From Zhengitettix transpicula (lineage: Eukaryota; Arthropoda; Insecta; Orthoptera; Tetrigidae), in NCBI GenBank assembly GCA_037074705.1, contig CM073590.1:40385895-40449894 (forward strand): a stretch of DNA of 64,000 nt. Reading direction: 5' to 3'. The notes below the pieces were generated by a model. The model was given only the letters and a program-made list of their open reading frames with translations. It did not search any database and was not told where the DNA came from. Both the position numbers and the translations under genes were made by a program. This document shows, piece by piece, positions 22,701 to 35,602 of the stretch; position 1 is the stretch's first letter, and each line of letters starts with the position of its first letter.

Positions 22701-25192
22701 ATATTCCCCGTCACGAAAAGTGATTGAGCCTTCGGAAACACAACCTGTTCGTCACCGTGTCGATCATCTTTCTCGCGTTTTCACAACTCAATAAGAGCTC
22801 ACCTGTCCTATTATTGAAAATAGCACGCCTCTTGGCAACTAAAATATTTCACCCTCGTTGAGTATAAGTGACTTCATATCGCTGGCTGAGGACACTTATG
22901 CCCGGTTTTTGTATAATCTTCCGCTGTAAATTTCTTCGATAGTCGACTCTGAATCTACACGATAGCACAACTTAAGTCGAGTAAACAAGTTTTACAACCA
23001 AAAAACGGAATTAATTCACATCTCACTATATTCTATTGGTAGCGGTATATTCTAAGCGTAATGTAATGAAATGAAGACATAAAGAGATTTACAAGTTCAT
23101 CGTAAAATACCTTTTTTAAACATTAAAAACTTAGATGAGTATGTCTACGACGGGGTAAGAATTGTATTCCAAAATGGAGTTGATTCAAAAAGAAACGAAG
23201 CGTTGGCCCACGTAACCACATACACTTTCATATTTTATTACCGAACTTTAAACATAAGATTCTATTAAGTAAAATTCAGGGAAGCGTTAATGAAAATTTG
23301 GGGGAGGGGGAAAATAAACTTTCAGGTTATTTAAATAATTTTTATATTTTTGAATCAGATATAGTACATAGTTAAGAAAACTTAATGTGTAACTTTATGT
23401 TTATTAAATGAAAATTATGTGTCTGTTAATCACCTTCCATTTACGTACGCTACGATACCAGTCAGCCGAGTAAATTTATCATTCTAGTGTAATGGAGATG
23501 AAATTACTCCAGTTTGTAGACCAGATCCTTTCTGTTCCAGTTCAGTCTGATCATATTTACTGCGTACATCACAAAGTGCGCGCTCAGCTATACATAACTG
23601 TTATTATTTTTGGATTTGAATAGAAGCAAACTACACAGCACTAGTGAAGATAACGCTATTCCGAGAGAATGAATTGGAACAGTAATTTGCCTATTATTAA
23701 CATTATTATTATAAGCAAAAGTGTTTCTTAGATTCAAAATCAAAGTATAGGGCGTCTTATATCCAAATTTATTTTAATTTCATGAGCAATTGATATGGAA
23801 ACTAAGCACTATTTTTTATCACAGTTATGAAAAAATAATTATTTTACAAAGAAAACAAAAATTTAATGTAAATAATAATTACGAAATATATTTTCTAACG
23901 TGCTTGCATACAAGGTAAATAGACTTATTTAAGAGAACAAATAACCTTCTTGAAAATGAAACAAATGAAACAATATTTTCTTCTCTTTAACAGTTTATAA
24001 CATTTAAAGTAACTAAAAAATAAATTTATTAGTCAATAAGTCAAATCTGGAAACTTAATTAATTAGGTTCAATGATTACATGAACATTAAAAATATTCAT
24101 ACAAAAATTAAGGTACACTATGTTTCGTCTATAATTGCATATTTCAGACCTGATACAATACATAAGTTTGATATAAAACTTCCTCATGGATGTTAAAAAT
24201 GTTTTTTTTTTGTATTCTAGCAAGTACCAATTACAAATTTCATTGACAGACTTCCAGATAAAACTAAAATTTTTGTTCAATTTTATATCAATTAGTTAAC
24301 TGATCCTTAGTTTCGTCTTAAGTTATCATAAACGCTAAAATTAGATTAAATTAAATAAATAGTTTTTATAACATAATATAAATATCATATATTGACAATG
24401 TGTTGTAAACAAAATTAACTTTACATATAATAATGCATGTTATCTCATAAAACAAGATCAATTAAAATCATAATAAAAGAACAAATATCCAACATAAATT
24501 ATCCAAAATATAATTAAACTGATTTATGAATGTTTATTACGAAATTGAATGACAATTATTATTGGCAGATCGTTTAAACCTTATTTGTTGTAACTGATTC
24601 CAATCTAGATTAATTTGGAAAATACTCTTTATTAAATTAAGTAGATCTACAAAAATGGTAAAAATCTATACATTTTCTGTTTATAATATTTGTGATCCGC
24701 TGTATTTTGTAACTTGTGCACTCAAAGGAAAATACATTTAAAATCTATTGAAACTTAAACGAGGAAGATGAAGAATATTAATAACGACTGAGACGATATA
24801 GAATGTGATCCAGTGTGGCTAGAACCAGTTCACAACACCCGAGGATTGTTTTGAAAGATAAACAATCGAGGACCTACAATATTTAGTAAATACTAACAAA
24901 GAGCGCCGTCAGCTACGATTGACAGGCTATTCATTGATTTCTACATTTATTAAACTTTCATTTGCCATTCAATTAGTACTCAATTAGGAATTTTAATCAG
25001 CATTTAATCAGTATATAAATTTCATCACTTATTATTAATATTTCAGTACCCACCAAGCGGTCGGGGAATGTAGAAAAATTGAAAGGTATTTTGGTTTACT
25101 TTTACGCTATATAATTTACGTAAATATTTTATACTAGTGTAATAAATTCTACTTTTATTTATAAAATGCCAATAATTCATTACTTTAAATAT
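22701..25192. other. AT-rich non-coding DNA
   Basis: No gene recognised. About 24770-25020 is of higher complexity, TAAT/ATTA-rich and free of repeats (for example AGCGCCGTCAGCTACGATTG), and could be host regulatory sequence. The 73-codon minus frame at 24059-24280 has no recognised domain. Confidence 0.45.
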
Positions 25193-25297
25193 GAAACTAA
25201 TAATAAGAAAGACAACCAAATACAGACAAAAGAAGTGGTATTTATATTACCACTTCTTTTGTCTGTATTTGGATACCTCTGTTATTATTAATTTTAG
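25193..25297. other. Near-perfect hairpin, microRNA-precursor-like
   Basis: Arms 25216-25240 and 25248-25272 are perfectly complementary over 25 bp around a 7-nt loop. Pairing continues outward for about 23 more positions with roughly 17 matches. The total foldback is about 105 nt. It could be a microRNA precursor, a small foldback transposon or a recent inverted duplication. Confidence 0.5.
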
Positions 25298-25779
25298 ATC
25301 AGGCGTAATTTTTTCATTTTAAATATAAAACCTTCCCAATAATATTATATTAAAAGACCAATACTTCTTACTTAAATTTAATGATAAATATCGGACATAA
25401 TGTATAATACCATTTGCTTAAAATTTAATCATTTAAATGTTTTTGTGCTAATAATTATATCAAATGAGTCTAAAACAACTTGAACATAAAATCACCCATT
25501 CATAAATTTCAAACTGCTGTTAGAGTTAGCTGCAAGCTCAAATGACATAAGTCAACCACTATTATGAGTTATTTTATGTTAGTGAAAATGAAGTTACTTT
25601 CTTCTTTTAGACTAACATTGCCGTACTCCAATTAATAGTATTCCGTATATTCGAATCGATAATGTAACGTAAGTGACTAATTCTTATACCTACTTATCGA
25701 TAAATTCATCCACAGGTTCTCAATTTATTTCTAGGAATAAATCAAACCAACAGCCAATATGACAGAAAAATGAGAATTA

Positions 25780-25900
25780 AGTAAAATAAAATATCATTAC
25801 AATACGCGTTCCCACAATTTTGGGACTATCTCAGGACTATATCATACATGCATCCCCAAAATTGTGGACGAATTGTATTTTAATGATTTTTTGTTTTAAT
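25780..25900. other. Second imperfect hairpin
   Basis: The stem CCCACAATTTTGGG / CCCCAAAATTGTGG (near 25811 and 25854) extends outward through ATCATTACAATAC / GTATTTTAATGAT and further into A/T-rich flanks, giving arms of about 35-45 nt around a loop of about 29 nt. It resembles a small foldback element (MITE) or precursor hairpin. Confidence 0.45.
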
Positions 25901-27349
25901 TCTTTAACACACATTCGTTTATTTATTTAATGCTAATTTTCAGATTATAATAAATATATTTCAAGGAATTTCCATGTAGAGATTTCTATTATCTGATTAT
26001 TCAAATTTGGACGTTTATTTTTGATAACTTAATATTTACTAAAAGCTATCACACTTTTTTGGTCTTTTATATCTTTTACTTTGATTTCGATTATGGGAAT
26101 TTTATTATAAACGTTTTTTTTTCAAATACCAACCATTACAGATGATATTAAATGAATGTACTCATTTTAGTTTATTATCAAATTAATCTATAATTTTGTA
26201 CGAGTCACATGTTTCCCATGAACATGTATTTCTTCAATTTTATTCATCCACCCATTGGAATTAAGTAGAAGTTAAAAAACGGAATTATTTCGTTAGGCAA
26301 GAAACTATGATGGAGGGTGACGAGTATCTGCTGACAAGTTAGCCAGTGGTTTTGCAGTTTGTGGTTGGAACTAAAGTTTAACGGCAGCCTCATCTGCTGT
26401 TACCGGACTTCATAAGCCAGCAGCGCAGCAAAGTTGTGAGTTAACTTGGCTGGCAACCACCTGCGAAATTGACTTACACCACCCACCTGTACCGAGGGAG
26501 AGGATCACGTCCTGGAAAATAAGTCATTGGTGCATCACTAATCAGTCACAGTATGTGCAGTGCAGAACGGTGGTCGCATACGTATCAAATTAAGTTTCGG
26601 ACGGAAAATAAATGTTTTGCAGGTAATATTCTATTTACTTCCTCATATATTTTCATTTCGAATAAAATTCTTTGAATTTCCTTGTTAAGATAAATTTTAA
26701 TAAACCATAAGAATAATTAAAATTACACGATTAATCTTCACTCACTACTCAACGTAATTGATTTGGAATGGAATCATCACTTTGGTTGTATACATTTTTT
26801 TCTGATTCAAATTATTATAGTCCAGTGTATTTCAATTGGAATCATCACAGTTTTGAATATCACAGCTACTATTAGTGCAAATATCCTGCGAAAGATCATT
26901 GTATTCTTCCCTCATTTTGATATGATTAAGCAGTTCAAGTTTAAGTATGAGTGTCCATCAACAATACTTTTTATTTACTATGTTTCACTAAGTTAGACAA
27001 TTATTTTAATTAAAATATTTTGACGATTTTAGTTTGCGTAGAAAATATGATGAAGTCAGAATATGGAATGCATATTATTCCGGCACTCCCATTCAACCCA
27101 TAGTATAGTTTCGCGTGTACGTCTAGGTCAGTTGTTCCATAATTCTTAGGCACAGTATACAAATTTATTTCATGCAACAAAGATTAAACAATATTTCTTA
27201 TATGTTCCATAAGATGTGAAGGAAACGTTGGGTTATGAAAAGTAATTAATTTAACTTTCATGAATACTGTCTGTATATGGCCAATAATTAAACTCAATTT
27301 TTGGGCCACAGTTGTACTACGGTGTATGTAAACATCAAATAATTATCAT
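25901..27349. other. Non-coding DNA with a higher-complexity block
   Basis: About 26290-26590 has balanced base composition and no transposon homology that I recognise. The 77-codon plus frame at 26763-26996 has no recognised domain. The rest is AT-rich. Confidence 0.45.
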
Positions 27350-28165
27350 CCTAACTTACAATTCACCCATGAACTTCAACTTTAACCGTTCTCTTAATTT
27401 CCTTGATGTCACTGTCACTGTATCACAATACTCCCAATTGGTTCAGAAAACCTACATACTCTGGAGGTATTCTCAATTATCTTTTGATCATCCTCCAAAC
27501 CAAAAGAGAGCTATGATATACAATCTTGTAGACAGAGCTATATTTCTAACTCGAAGTTCCATCAACACAACTTAAATATTGCCCGAATTATTTTAATCTT
27601 CAATGAGTACCCTTCAAATTTTATTATTAAACACAAACAGCAGGATGAACAAAATCCAATATCCACTGTCACTCGTTCCCAAAAACCTCAAGCCAAATTT
27701 TTTCTCGTACTCCCTTATTACAAATTTCTACATCACAAATTTAACCATTGAATATAAAATATCCATCATTTACAGATCCACTAATACTCTTTCCTACTTG
27801 ATTAAAAATCACAAGGACCCACTGACACCTACAGCAAACATGGTTTTTTTTTTGCAAAATCTTTTGCTCTAATTGAAATTCATGCTACATAGGGCAAATG
27901 AAACGTTCCGTTAGTACAAGTATCAAGGAACGTCTGTCTAATATCAAACTTCCCAACAATAAACAATCTGTAGTATCCAAACATATCAATTCGAAACATA
28001 CATTTGATTGGCAAAATGCTAAGATTTAAGACATTGACACCAGAAACAATTCCAGACTCATTTCGAAGATGCTTCACATTAAATCAAACATTACAGCTAT
28101 TAACGTACAAACAGACACAATGAAACTCAACAATTGCTATGATCCATTATTATTACGTTAAACCT
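27350..28165 (+). pseudogene. Penelope-like element: RT end and GIY-YIG endonuclease
   Basis: Penelope-like retroelements encode a reverse transcriptase followed by a GIY-YIG endonuclease. Here the frame at 27312-27575 shows the conserved end of the polymerase domain (LNFLDVTVT, then NQKRAMIYNLVDRAI). The linker follows with frameshifts (LIKNHKDPL near 27800). The endonuclease region (about 27850-28150) shows CYIGQ, SVSTSIKERLSNIKLP and VVSKHINSKHTFDWQNAKI. Several stops and frameshifts interrupt it, and the polymerase core with YADD is missing upstream, so this is a 5'-truncated dead copy. Confidence 0.85.
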
Positions 28166-28400
28166 TGTATTCCCATTGTCGTTGCTCCCTTCGGCTGTCC
28201 CATTGTTGTTGCGATTTCGTCGCTTTTGAGTTGTCACCTGACAAGTGCAGTTGTGTCGCTCTAGGCTCTTCTTTGCACCTGACGAAAGGAACAAGGATCC
28301 CAGAAACGTTGTGTGGTACTTGTATCATCACTTTTCGTCTGAATTGGCTAATTTTCTTATTCATTAAATCTAAAAAAATTGTTTTCCGATGATTATACAG
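28166..28400 (+). mobile_element. 3' end of the Penelope-like element
   Basis: Directly follows the endonuclease remnant and holds the hammerhead-like motif, then a GTATCATCACTTTT...AATTGGCTA block shared with 22.6 kb. The GC-richer stretch before it gives incidental open frames on both strands. Confidence 0.6.
28271..28315 (+). ncRNA. Hammerhead-ribozyme-like motif
   Basis: CTGACGA (28279-28285) and GAAAC (28303-28307) flank a potential helix II (GGA/TCC). They are followed by GTT and a helix-I strand GTGT that pairs with GCAC just before CTGACGA. ACGT after GAA can pair between two molecules, as known for the dimeric hammerheads of Penelope-like elements. The closing pairs of helix II are mismatched, so activity is doubtful. 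Confidence 0.5.
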
Positions 28401-30109
28401 TTAATTACAGAAATCAAGAGATGTGAAGGTTCAACAGGGAGATTGAAGCAGTTAAGAAACAATTGTTTGAGGTTAAACCCGTACAACTGTAAAGTAGTTA
28501 GTTTCATACGTGCACGGTGGTGGAAAGGCACATTATATCACAGAATTTTTTTTATTAATACTTATGAATTGTCGTCAACTAACAGCTAAATTGATGACAA
28601 GTAAAAAATTATGTAGAAAACATTACATTTTGTGATAATACAAAGCTGGGGCAGTTTACTGCATCGATCTTGGAGTCTTATCCATCAATTATGAGAGTTT
28701 AAAAAAAAAACAAAGAAGAAATTAACGATCATAATAATGAATACAGTACAACCTTTATTAGCCTGTCATATACAGTAATATAGTCGCTGACGTAGAAACG
28801 TTTTCAATTTATTGCGCAGTTTCTCAGAAAGCTTTGTATGGACCTATATTGCAGAAAATTTCATCTACGCTCATTCAACTTTCACCTCTTCGGCTTATTG
28901 GTAGACAGTTTTTTTTTGCGTTTAAAAAAGTAACTGCAAAAACGCGATAAATTTAAGATGATATTAATAATACATGAGAACGTTTGTTTGGAAATCGAAA
29001 GAAAATTATTATTTACAGTAGTGACTGAACAAGTATATTAGTATAAACCATTTAGCTGAAACACGGAATTTAAACAATCAACAAAGAGTAAATACGGCGA
29101 CAAGTTCATATATGAAGATACTGAGAAATGAAGTAATGTCAGTAGAAATTCCAATATAGGCTGCATCGGAGTTTTGTGATGCAACCCGCGGTTTTATCTA
29201 CTAATAATTTAACGTCAGTCAATTTACCCCATTCTGTTTGTCGTGTAACAATGAGCTAACAGCTACCTTACGTACAAATGATTTCATGTATAAAGCTGGC
29301 ATGTAATATGCTTTTTGTACAACGAAAGATATTCCCGCTTGTGAATATAATAAAAACATCAAACATTTTAATTATTGCATGTTTGTAACTGTCATAAAAT
29401 TATACGATCATTATTCATTAAATTTAAATCTATTGTAGTTTGTTTATTAATTAACCATAATCTATGCACGGCGAGAACTTAGAAAAAAAGTATTTCTGCA
29501 CATGTAAAACATGGGTGTAAATAACATTATTATAAAATATTTTTAAATGTATTTATGTCGATGTAAATAATAAACTTAAATTTAAATACGAAATTATTAA
29601 ACACAATTATATTTATTCAGAAACAATAATATTCTTATATAAAATTGCGATCGCTACCGTTATACGTACAAATGCGCTCTAAAATCTTCTAGGCCTTGCA
29701 ACTATGAAAATAGCTGAACTACTATAGTAATTTTTTCCTCATGTTGGCTTAACTCTCGGTAGAGGTCTTGAGAAAATACAATAAATTCCATCCAGCTGTT
29801 AATTGTAACAAGGTGCGGTAAGTGATGTATTAGAAAAGAATAAAATGGAATAATATAAAAATTATTTGACCTTTAATACAAACAATAATAAAATTTCATG
29901 ACTATTTCAGATATAAAATTAATAAAAATATTAGAAATTTAATAAGAAACATTGATTTAAATTAATATAAAGACGTTTTGTCCTTGGATTAGAGGTATTA
30001 TGTGATACTTATAGTAAATAAATCTTATTACTTAGTCAGCTACGCAACGTTATTATTTATTTTATTTATATCAAAGAACTTTCTCATACAGATAAATCTA
30101 CATAGAAGA
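28401..30109. other. AT-rich non-coding DNA
   Basis: No recognised gene or repeat. Confidence 0.5.
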
Positions 30110-33100
30110 TTACTCCCTCCGGAGTGAATCCGTAACATCTTCCCCACCCTGGGCAGCCTCCAGTGGGATGACCAGTTGCACCGGTCGGACTGTATTAGTA
30201 GTGCGGAGTACGACCGTTTCTCACTCTTCCGTCACGTTCTTCCCGCAGCTCCACTATACGGCTTCTATTCCACATGTGTCGAGGACGTACATCTTCCTGA
30301 ATCAGGATAATATAATTAATTCTTAATTAAGGAGAATTTTTATGGATCTGACGAACTTCGTGGAAACTCCTTAGTTGTGTTAAGTATTCCTTAGTCCAAC
30401 TTTTCCATAGATCATCCGCGAATTTCTGGGTAGTCTTGCCTTGGAGAGGTTAGTGTTCGTCGATGGTTCAGGTCCTGCCCGAATAACACTAAGTTTCTTT
30501 CAACAGAGAAAATGTGCAGGTGTTAATGGGTTGGTGTCAGCCCCATCAATTTGCATTATAAGCCTTGAATTCAGGGCTGCTTCAATCATGGTAAGGATTG
30601 TATTTAGACTTAAGAACGACTTAACACTTTGCTGAGACAGCGTTTCGTGATACCAATCATTCTCTCCCAGAACCCTCCAAACCAAGCAGCTCATGGAGCA
30701 ATAAATTTTCAAGTAACTCCTTGCTCGGTCAGGTGCTGCTGTGTCTTAGAAGCAACAATGGAGCTCCATACGTACATCAGTTCTTTATTATATACATGGA
30801 AGGTTTGGGCGTTGTCCGAGTACATGTTATGAGGCAAACCTCATCTGCTGACAAGCCTCTGTAAAGCTGATAGAAACTTCGCTTCAGACATATCACTGGA
30901 GAGTTCTAGGTGGATAGCCCTCGTAGTTGCACAAGTAAAAAGAGTTATATGTGCTTTGTTTATCCTTTCCCCTACACTAACATATAGAGGACTCTGAAAA
31001 TAAGCACCTGATACGGAAAATGGAGGCGTAAAACGAACTCGATCTACTGGAAGTGGTGCTTCGTCTTCTTCAGGTCTACGACTGTGAACAATTTTGCAGG
31101 GCAGGCATGTGTGGAGTACCTTCTTCACAGTGTTCTTCACAGTGACGAACCCTGAGGATCCAAAACTCGCTTCGAAGTTCAGATTGTACAATCTGAACCC
31201 CAAGTTGATGAAGTCTAATGTGAACATGCATGATGAGTATACGAGTAAAATGATAATAACCGTCTAAGAGAATTAGATGTTTCTCGGTATTTGATAGTTC
31301 TGCAAACTCCTGTCTCCCTCCCAACGAAGTATATTATATTTCAAGAAGGGATTGAAACGAGCAATGTGGGATGATGCCGATAGAGTTTCTCCTTTTCGTA
31401 ATGTAGATAGTTCAGAAGTACAGCATTGTTTTTGTACGGTGTGGATCCAGTATGTACGAGCTGTTTCTGGAACAGTCAGATGTTCTGGGAAACGTCTCTT
31501 CTCTCTGGTTGGCTTAATGAATCTAAAGATCCACGCTGTCACGGGTATTATCTTCCAATATGAATTGAATTATTCAATATTTTGTAGAGATGCATGTGAA
31601 GTAGTGGTTGCGAAAACTTGTTAGTTGATTTTCTTTGCTTCCGGCAATTGCGTGTGTGAAGTATCGATGAAGTCAGTTGGCCACGGCATGCAGTCAGATT
31701 TAAGGCACTGAGGCCCCTTCCACCAAGAATCCTCTGAATGTAATACGTCTGTTTGAATTCCTCGCGTCAGCAACTGTTGAGTCGCTCCACAATGTGAGTT
31801 TGTAGTATAGGGTAATTACACTGCTTTCCTCTTTATAGCTTGCCATAAAATCATCCATGAATGTTTATTTGTCCAAAACTGTGAACTAAATTGGGTAACT
31901 GTGTCTATGGTGTTCGGCTAACTCCCGTAGTGTAGCTGAGAGCAAGAATGGATTACTTATAAGACCAAATGGAAGACGTGAGAAGCGATAACGAATAATA
32001 TCACTGGTTGTCCTGTATTCTCCGTCGTAATTTCTTTGTACGCGGTATCTCAGGACTCTTGTTAAGTTCTGTCTTTCTTATGCATTGTTAGTTGTAGAAA
32101 GGCTTGAGTTCCGTCACCGACAATTGTGAATGGATATCTTCTAGAGCGTAGTAAAATGACGCATATCTTAGGCAATAGATTGGAACCCGTCTCAAATGCG
32201 TCGATTAAGTGATGCTGAATTTCTATCATGCGAAGAAGCGACAAATACAATTCTATATTTCTCCTCTGTTTAAAACCGCATGATGAGGCAAGTAGTATAC
32301 GTTTTGAGGAACGTCATTATCAGAAACTATTTCGACCTGTTGATTGAAGATATAATCCAACATTTACCTTTTATGCATCTCGCTAAATTTCTCATTTTCT
32401 AGCAGTTTATTTTATAGTGTAGTGAAGCGTTTTTTCGCTATTGCCAAATTGTCAGAAAGAATTACTCCTTTCTTTCTTGAAAGTGATACCACTCGTCTGC
32501 CGTCTTCAAGTTGATACGAATCGTGAAATTCCTTGAGTATATTAGCATCCTGTGGTAAGTGCTCGATCCTGCTGTTCCTTAATACCCAGAGTCTCTAGAT
32601 CCTTGAAACGACGAAGAATGTCATCGCTTGGCAAATTGTCGTCTTCAATGTTAATAAGGTTAACAATATTTGAATTTACAGATATACCTGAACTCTTCCC
32701 GCTAAATATCCAGCCAAATTGTAGATGAAAGGCGAATCGCCGCAGTATTCTTGACAATATGCCACTATTGGTCACCACCAATAATAATCTCGATGGGAAG
32801 GTCATCAGCGGCGTCCGTTGGGTTAGTTAATTGTAGTTTATTAGTCTGAACAAGATGTAGTATGCCGTGACGAGCAGTCGGTTGTGGTTTCAAACGCAGA
32901 AAGAGATAATGTAAATTGGACAACATGCCTCACTATAAAGGGAACCCGTTTGCGATGATTGGAAGTCGTGGCTAATGTTTCAAACGCTAACGATCGGTCT
33001 CCAATGACGTCTAGCTTTAGTTCTACAATTAGTAATCTAGTGATGAAACTTGTTCGACTTCCTCCATCCAAGAGGCATCGAGTGAGTTTGTTTAATCCAG

Positions 33101-33345
33101 TTGGACCTAAACCCCAAGTTCTGTCAGTCTGAAGATGCATGAATCCCGCTGTAGTGGCGTCTATATTTCCAACGGTGGTAGCCTGTAAATATATTTTACC
33201 GATGTGTTTGTTACAAATTGATATATGATGACTTCGTTTACAGATCGAGCAAGAAGATCTCCCACTTATTTTACAATTCTTGACTGAGTACCCGCGATTT
33301 AAACATAGGAAACAGCGATTGGCTGACTTAAGTTTTCCTATGCGG
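30110..33345 (-). pseudogene. BEL/Pao retrotransposon polyprotein relic
   Basis: Reading on the minus strand, domains appear in BEL/Pao order across shifting frames. First come two zinc-knuckle motifs, CFLCLNRGYSVKNC (His replaced by Tyr) and CSICKRSHHISIC (about 33230-33320). The protease follows with LLDGGSRTSFI, then GWIFSGK, reverse transcriptase (PFTIVGDGTQAFLQL near 32130; catalytic FMDDFMAS near 31840-31863), a WWKGPQCL motif (about 31720), and integrase with FNPFLKYNILR and SVSGAYFQSPLYV...LFTCATTRAIHLEL (30841-31227) and NPLTPAHFL. The C-terminus runs from LIQEDVRPRHMWNRSRIVEL to LVIPLEAAQGGEDV, stopping at 30110. Many frameshifts and stops mean it is dead. No LTR pair was found, and the Gag N-terminus is missing. 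Confidence 0.9.
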
Positions 33346-33370
33346 TCTTTAATACCCACCGCTGCCACCA

Positions 33371-33445
33371 TGTAATATTGAGTCAAGTTGCATGACGCTC
33401 CCAGCATAGGCGGATCAGAGATTAGGGTTAATTCCTCTTTATTCC
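33371..33445 (-). repeat. Possible 3' LTR remnant of the second Ty3-type relic
   Basis: The stretch GTCAAGTTGCATGACGCTCC...CAGCATAGGC...TCAG...GGGTTAATT recurs in diverged form at about 37560-37620. On the minus strand it ends TTACA followed by TGGTGGCAGCGGTGGG, an LTR-end/primer-site-like junction at the edge of the BEL relic. It may mark the LTR ends of the 33.6-36.7 kb element. The alignment is short. Confidence 0.35.
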
Positions 33446-33565
33446 TTTAATCAATTGATTTTATGCGGTCATTTACATTATGGGGGAAACATTATTATTT
33501 CAGAAGAGATTTTTACTTTAAATGGTGTCAATTCCAATGTTGCTTTCCTCTTTAAATTATTATTT

Positions 33566-35345
33566 TGGTAGTTCGCGGAAAATTTTTAACTCATTACAAT
33601 GTACCTCAATCTTCGTTTTTCCTTTTTCCGGCCATATCACTACATTTGGGTATTTAACTTCTCCAATTAGATAAGGTCCCGAATATCTTTAGTCCATTTT
33701 CCTACGATTATGCTTCTTTAAAAGAACTTTTTGCCCCATCTTAAACTTTATCTCTTTAAACGGAACCGAATCTCGCTTAATTTCCTTGGCCTTCACTTTG
33801 TGTCTTATCTGTAGAATCAAATCATCATAGTTGTATAGTGGTTGCGGAGATTTTTGAAAAATGCCAGGTATATTACACAATCTTCCAAACATCAACTCAT
33901 AAGGGGTAAATTTAGTAGTGGAATGTGGCGTTGTATTATAAAGAAAAGTAGCAAAATGTACCCACTGATCCCAGTCATTATGTCCAGTGTCAGAATAAAT
34001 CCTCAGATAATTTGCCAAATGTGAATGACTCATTTCACGTGTTTGAGGATGATAGGCAGTCGAATGTAACTTATCAATTTTAAACAGTTTGTAAAACAAT
34101 AAACTACAATAACTTTAGTTACAATCGCTAACTTCTGTCTCGCTGATTGATCAGGTATAGGTATGGCTATTAAATATTTTGAAAGTAAGTCTTGCAACGT
34201 CCGTATGTATTTGTTCCCCAATTCAGTAGGGTTTAAAGGTCCGAAAATGTCAAGTTCAATTTTGACCCATGCATGGACAGGAGTTTGTCACCTGCAATTG
34301 CCGTCTCGTCAGTTGGTTAGTGCTTTTGATTTACTGACAAGTTTTACAAGTTGAAATTAAATTAGTTACATCTTGAATCATATTGGGCCAACTTTTATAT
34401 CATTTGAACCTAGCTAAAGATCTATTTATTATCTGACGTTCTCCAAGCGGGGTAATGTGCGGTTGTTTAAACATCGTCTCCTTGTCGTCGCTAGTTACGT
34501 CACAGTCAGTTACACATACGTCAATGGGATATCTGCTTAGTACGTCAGCATTAACATGTTTGGACCCTGGTACAACAAAATCGTACTCCATTAACTTTAA
34601 CCTCCACCTCATTAATCTAGTAGTTGGGTCGTTACAACTGTGAAGCCAAACTAAAGCCCTATGGTCGGTTACTACTGTGAACTGCCGACCATATAAATAA
34701 TTTCTATAATGAGTGATTCCCCATACTATCGCGAGTAGTTTCTTATCAAGGACGCTATAGTTAACCTCATGTTGGGTTAGAGTTCGGCTGGCAAAACCTA
34801 TAGGTAAGTCTTCCCCTAGCTCTCCCTGACTTAAAATTGCTGATATCACATACTCACAAGCGACAGTAGATAATAAAAATGATTACCTATAATCAGGTCT
34901 TTGTAAGATAGGTGCAGGGGTTATTGCATCCTTCAAACGATGAAAACTCTCCTGTTGCTCAGGCCGTCAAACCCATTTAGCATTCTTTTTCAATAAACTG
35001 GTTAAAGGCTTTGCTATCACACTAAAATTAGACACAAAACGCATAATATCCGATTATACCGAGATACATTCAGATACCACGTGTACACTTTAAAATTGGG
35101 AATTGTTGCACTGCGCGCACCTTATTTGTACCCAAGATGACTCTCCAGCGACTCTTACCGTATGTCCCACAAACTCTAACGCCTCACACAAGAAACTACA
35201 ATTATCAGGCTGCAATTTTAAATTATATTTTCTAAATTGTTCAAAAACCTCGCCCAAGTTTTCGTTATGTTTTTCAATAGTTTCTGCTGCCAACATCTAT
35301 CACCTAATAAAGGTCCTCAGGATGTGGTTAATAGTTCTTTGAAAT
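33566..35345 (-). pseudogene. pol: Second Ty3-type pol relic (RT, RNase H, integrase)
   Basis: From right to left: reverse transcriptase with FGLKSAPATFQR near 35320, then a break where the YxDD motif should be, then AEТ-type helices to LKLQPDNCSFL and FVGHTV (35090-35296). RNase H is well preserved (34400-34849): FASRTLTQHEVNYS, LLAIVWGITHYRNYLYGR, VVTDHRAL and NADVLSRYP. Integrase core and C-terminus follow in two frames (34030-34221, 33689-34099), with STAYHPQT, then HNDWDQWVHFATFLYNT, TPYELMFGR and GQKVLLKK. Pol ends near 33566 (NELKIFRELPK). No envelope gene follows. Frameshifts and the lost RT catalytic motif make it inactive. Confidence 0.9.
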
Positions 35346-35602
35346 GTAGCAGGAGCAGACTTTAAACCAAATGGCATTGTTTGGGTCGAACATGAAACGA
35401 CACCTGGCGTCAGAATTTTTTTCTCTGGCGTCTTTTGGCGGATTTTAATCCTATTCTTATGACGTTGAGCACGTCACGTCAGACAGGGTGAAGGCGAAAT
35501 AAAAAGCGTCTTGGCTAGGGTTTTCTGGCTCCCTAGCCAGACTTAGCGGTTTTTTTGAAGTCTACAATTTCTTTCTATATGACCGACTTTTTTTTACATA
35601 AC

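Noticed and set aside
28795..28815. CTGACG...GAAACGTT near 28.8 kb
   Set aside because: Only two bases separate the two boxes, leaving no room for helix II.
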